15,152 bases of DNA from Flavobacteriaceae bacterium (GTDB taxonomy: Bacteria > Bacteroidota > Bacteroidia > Flavobacteriales > Flavobacteriaceae), in the NCBI GenBank assembly GCA_029238555.1, contig JAQWFV010000089.1, positions 1-15,152 on the forward strand, read 5' to 3'. Position numbers and translations under genes: made by a program. Positions 14,981 to 15,152 of the stretch are shown piece after piece. Below the pieces are notes generated by a model, which saw only the letters and a list, made by a program, of their open reading frames with translations, was not told the origin of the DNA and ran no database searches. How positions within the stretch are numbered: position 1 is the stretch's first letter; every line of letters begins with the position of its first letter.

Positions 14981-15075
14981 GGGTTGTGTTGTGTCTTAAC
15001 CAAGGTTAAGGCCGTGTTGAGACAGCGAGGCTGTCCAACCAATGAAAGGCTTTCCAATTGGAAGGCTTTTTTTTA
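14981..15075 (+). ncRNA. Putative structured small RNA of about 90-95 nt
   Basis: Between a good -7 element and a strong intrinsic terminator lies a compact, foldable, non-coding stretch. GGTTG (14982-14986) pairs with CAACC (15036-15040), closing a three-way junction. Inside are a hairpin CTTAAC-CAAG-GTTAAG (14995-15010, extendable by two pairs) and a hairpin GACAGC-GAG-GCTGTC (15021-15035) that stacks directly on the closing stem. The terminator hairpin follows after four bases. TGTCT (14992-14996) can also pair with AGACA (15020-15024), an alternative that would disrupt both hairpins. I do not recognise a known family: it is too short for 6S or tmRNA and lacks the SRP GGAA-loop core. The neighbouring genes are the usp gene upstream on the same strand and a convergent membrane protein gene. 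Function is unknown. Confidence 0.6.
15045..15074 (+). terminator. Intrinsic terminator of the small RNA
   Basis: AAAGGCTTTCC (15045-15055) pairs over 11 positions, two of them G-U, with GGAAGGCTTTT (15060-15070) across an AATT loop, and runs into eight T residues (15067-15074). The T run reaches the stop codon (TAA on the minus strand, 15073-15075) of the convergent gene, so the hairpin is also transcribed at the end of that mRNA; its minus-strand U tract is weak. Confidence 0.85.
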
Positions 15076-15152
15076 TACCCAAAGTTGGTACATGAAAATT
15101 CCAGCGTACACCAAAGAAATACCTAACTTAATGAGTGTTCCTGCCAGAAAAC
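15073..15152 (-). CDS. C-terminal end of an unidentified membrane protein
   Basis: On the minus strand the frame from the window edge codes for 25 residues, FLAGTLIKLGISLVYAGIFM then YQLWV, ending in TAA at 15073-15075. It is open throughout and almost entirely hydrophobic apart from one lysine, as expected for a terminal membrane helix. No family can be named from so little. The assignment as a real gene rests on hydrophobicity and on the placement of the stop codon directly at a terminator hairpin; chance openness over 80 bases cannot be ruled out. Confidence 0.5.
   Translation of the reverse strand, partial: FLAGTLIKLGISLVYAGIFMYQLWV

Noticed and set aside
14981..15040. Cloverleaf-like fold that could be a tRNA
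   Set aside because: There is no TPsiC GTTCGA-like arm, no 7-bp acceptor stem and no usable anticodon loop; a three-way junction RNA with a terminator fits better.
1..15152. Mobile element, phage, CRISPR or defence system
   Set aside because: No transposase, integrase, tandem repeat array or defence-type protein is present; every large gene fits respiration, metal handling, regulation or general metabolism.

Overview
The window comes from a member of the Bacteroidota, most likely a flavobacterium. The evidence is protein-level resemblance (CcoN-CcoO fusion, CarboxypepD_reg-like/TonB-dependent receptor, GH109 enzyme), promoters that fit the Bacteroidota -7 element TAnnTTTG, and few Shine-Dalgarno sequences. 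It is a dense aerobic/microaerobic respiration locus, not a mobile or defence island; I see no IS element, CRISPR array, tRNA or rRNA.

Layout from left to right. The 3' end of a GH109-type (Gfo/Idh/MocA fold) glycosidase gene (2-382, +) is followed by hemN (494-1846, +), the anaerobic coproporphyrinogen III oxidase. Converging on hemN is a seven-gene minus-strand operon running from 8084 down to 1862: ccoS, a fused ccoN-ccoO, ccoQ, ccoP, ccoG, ccoH and a DsbD/TauE-like cysteine-containing membrane protein. Next is a plus-strand TonB-dependent receptor gene (8170-10518). Its stop codon overlaps that of the convergent minus-strand ccoI copper P-type ATPase gene (10515-12971). Divergent from ccoI are a Crp/Fnr-family regulator gene (13171-13854, +) and a tandem-domain universal stress protein gene (13954-14877, +). 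The window ends with a probable small structured RNA with its own promoter and terminator (about 14981-15075) and the last 25 codons of a minus-strand membrane protein gene.

The genes form one functional unit. CcoNO, CcoQ and CcoP make a high-affinity cbb3 oxidase; CcoG, CcoH, CcoS and CcoI mature it and supply copper; HemN makes haem precursor when oxygen is scarce. The main result of reading the intergenic DNA is a recurring palindrome, TGAC-N4-GTCA (one half-site mismatch in one copy), upstream of hemN, the ccoS operon, ccoI and the usp gene. In all four cases its centre lies exactly 33 bp from the centre of a -7-like element, which is the class II Fnr activator geometry. The Fnr-like protein encoded among them keeps three cysteine positions of E. 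coli FNR, lacks the fourth and has a new cysteine elsewhere, so it is a good candidate for the oxygen-responsive regulator of this local regulon. The TonB receptor promoter overlaps one of the boxes in a position expected to cause repression. These regulatory statements are inference from sequence geometry.
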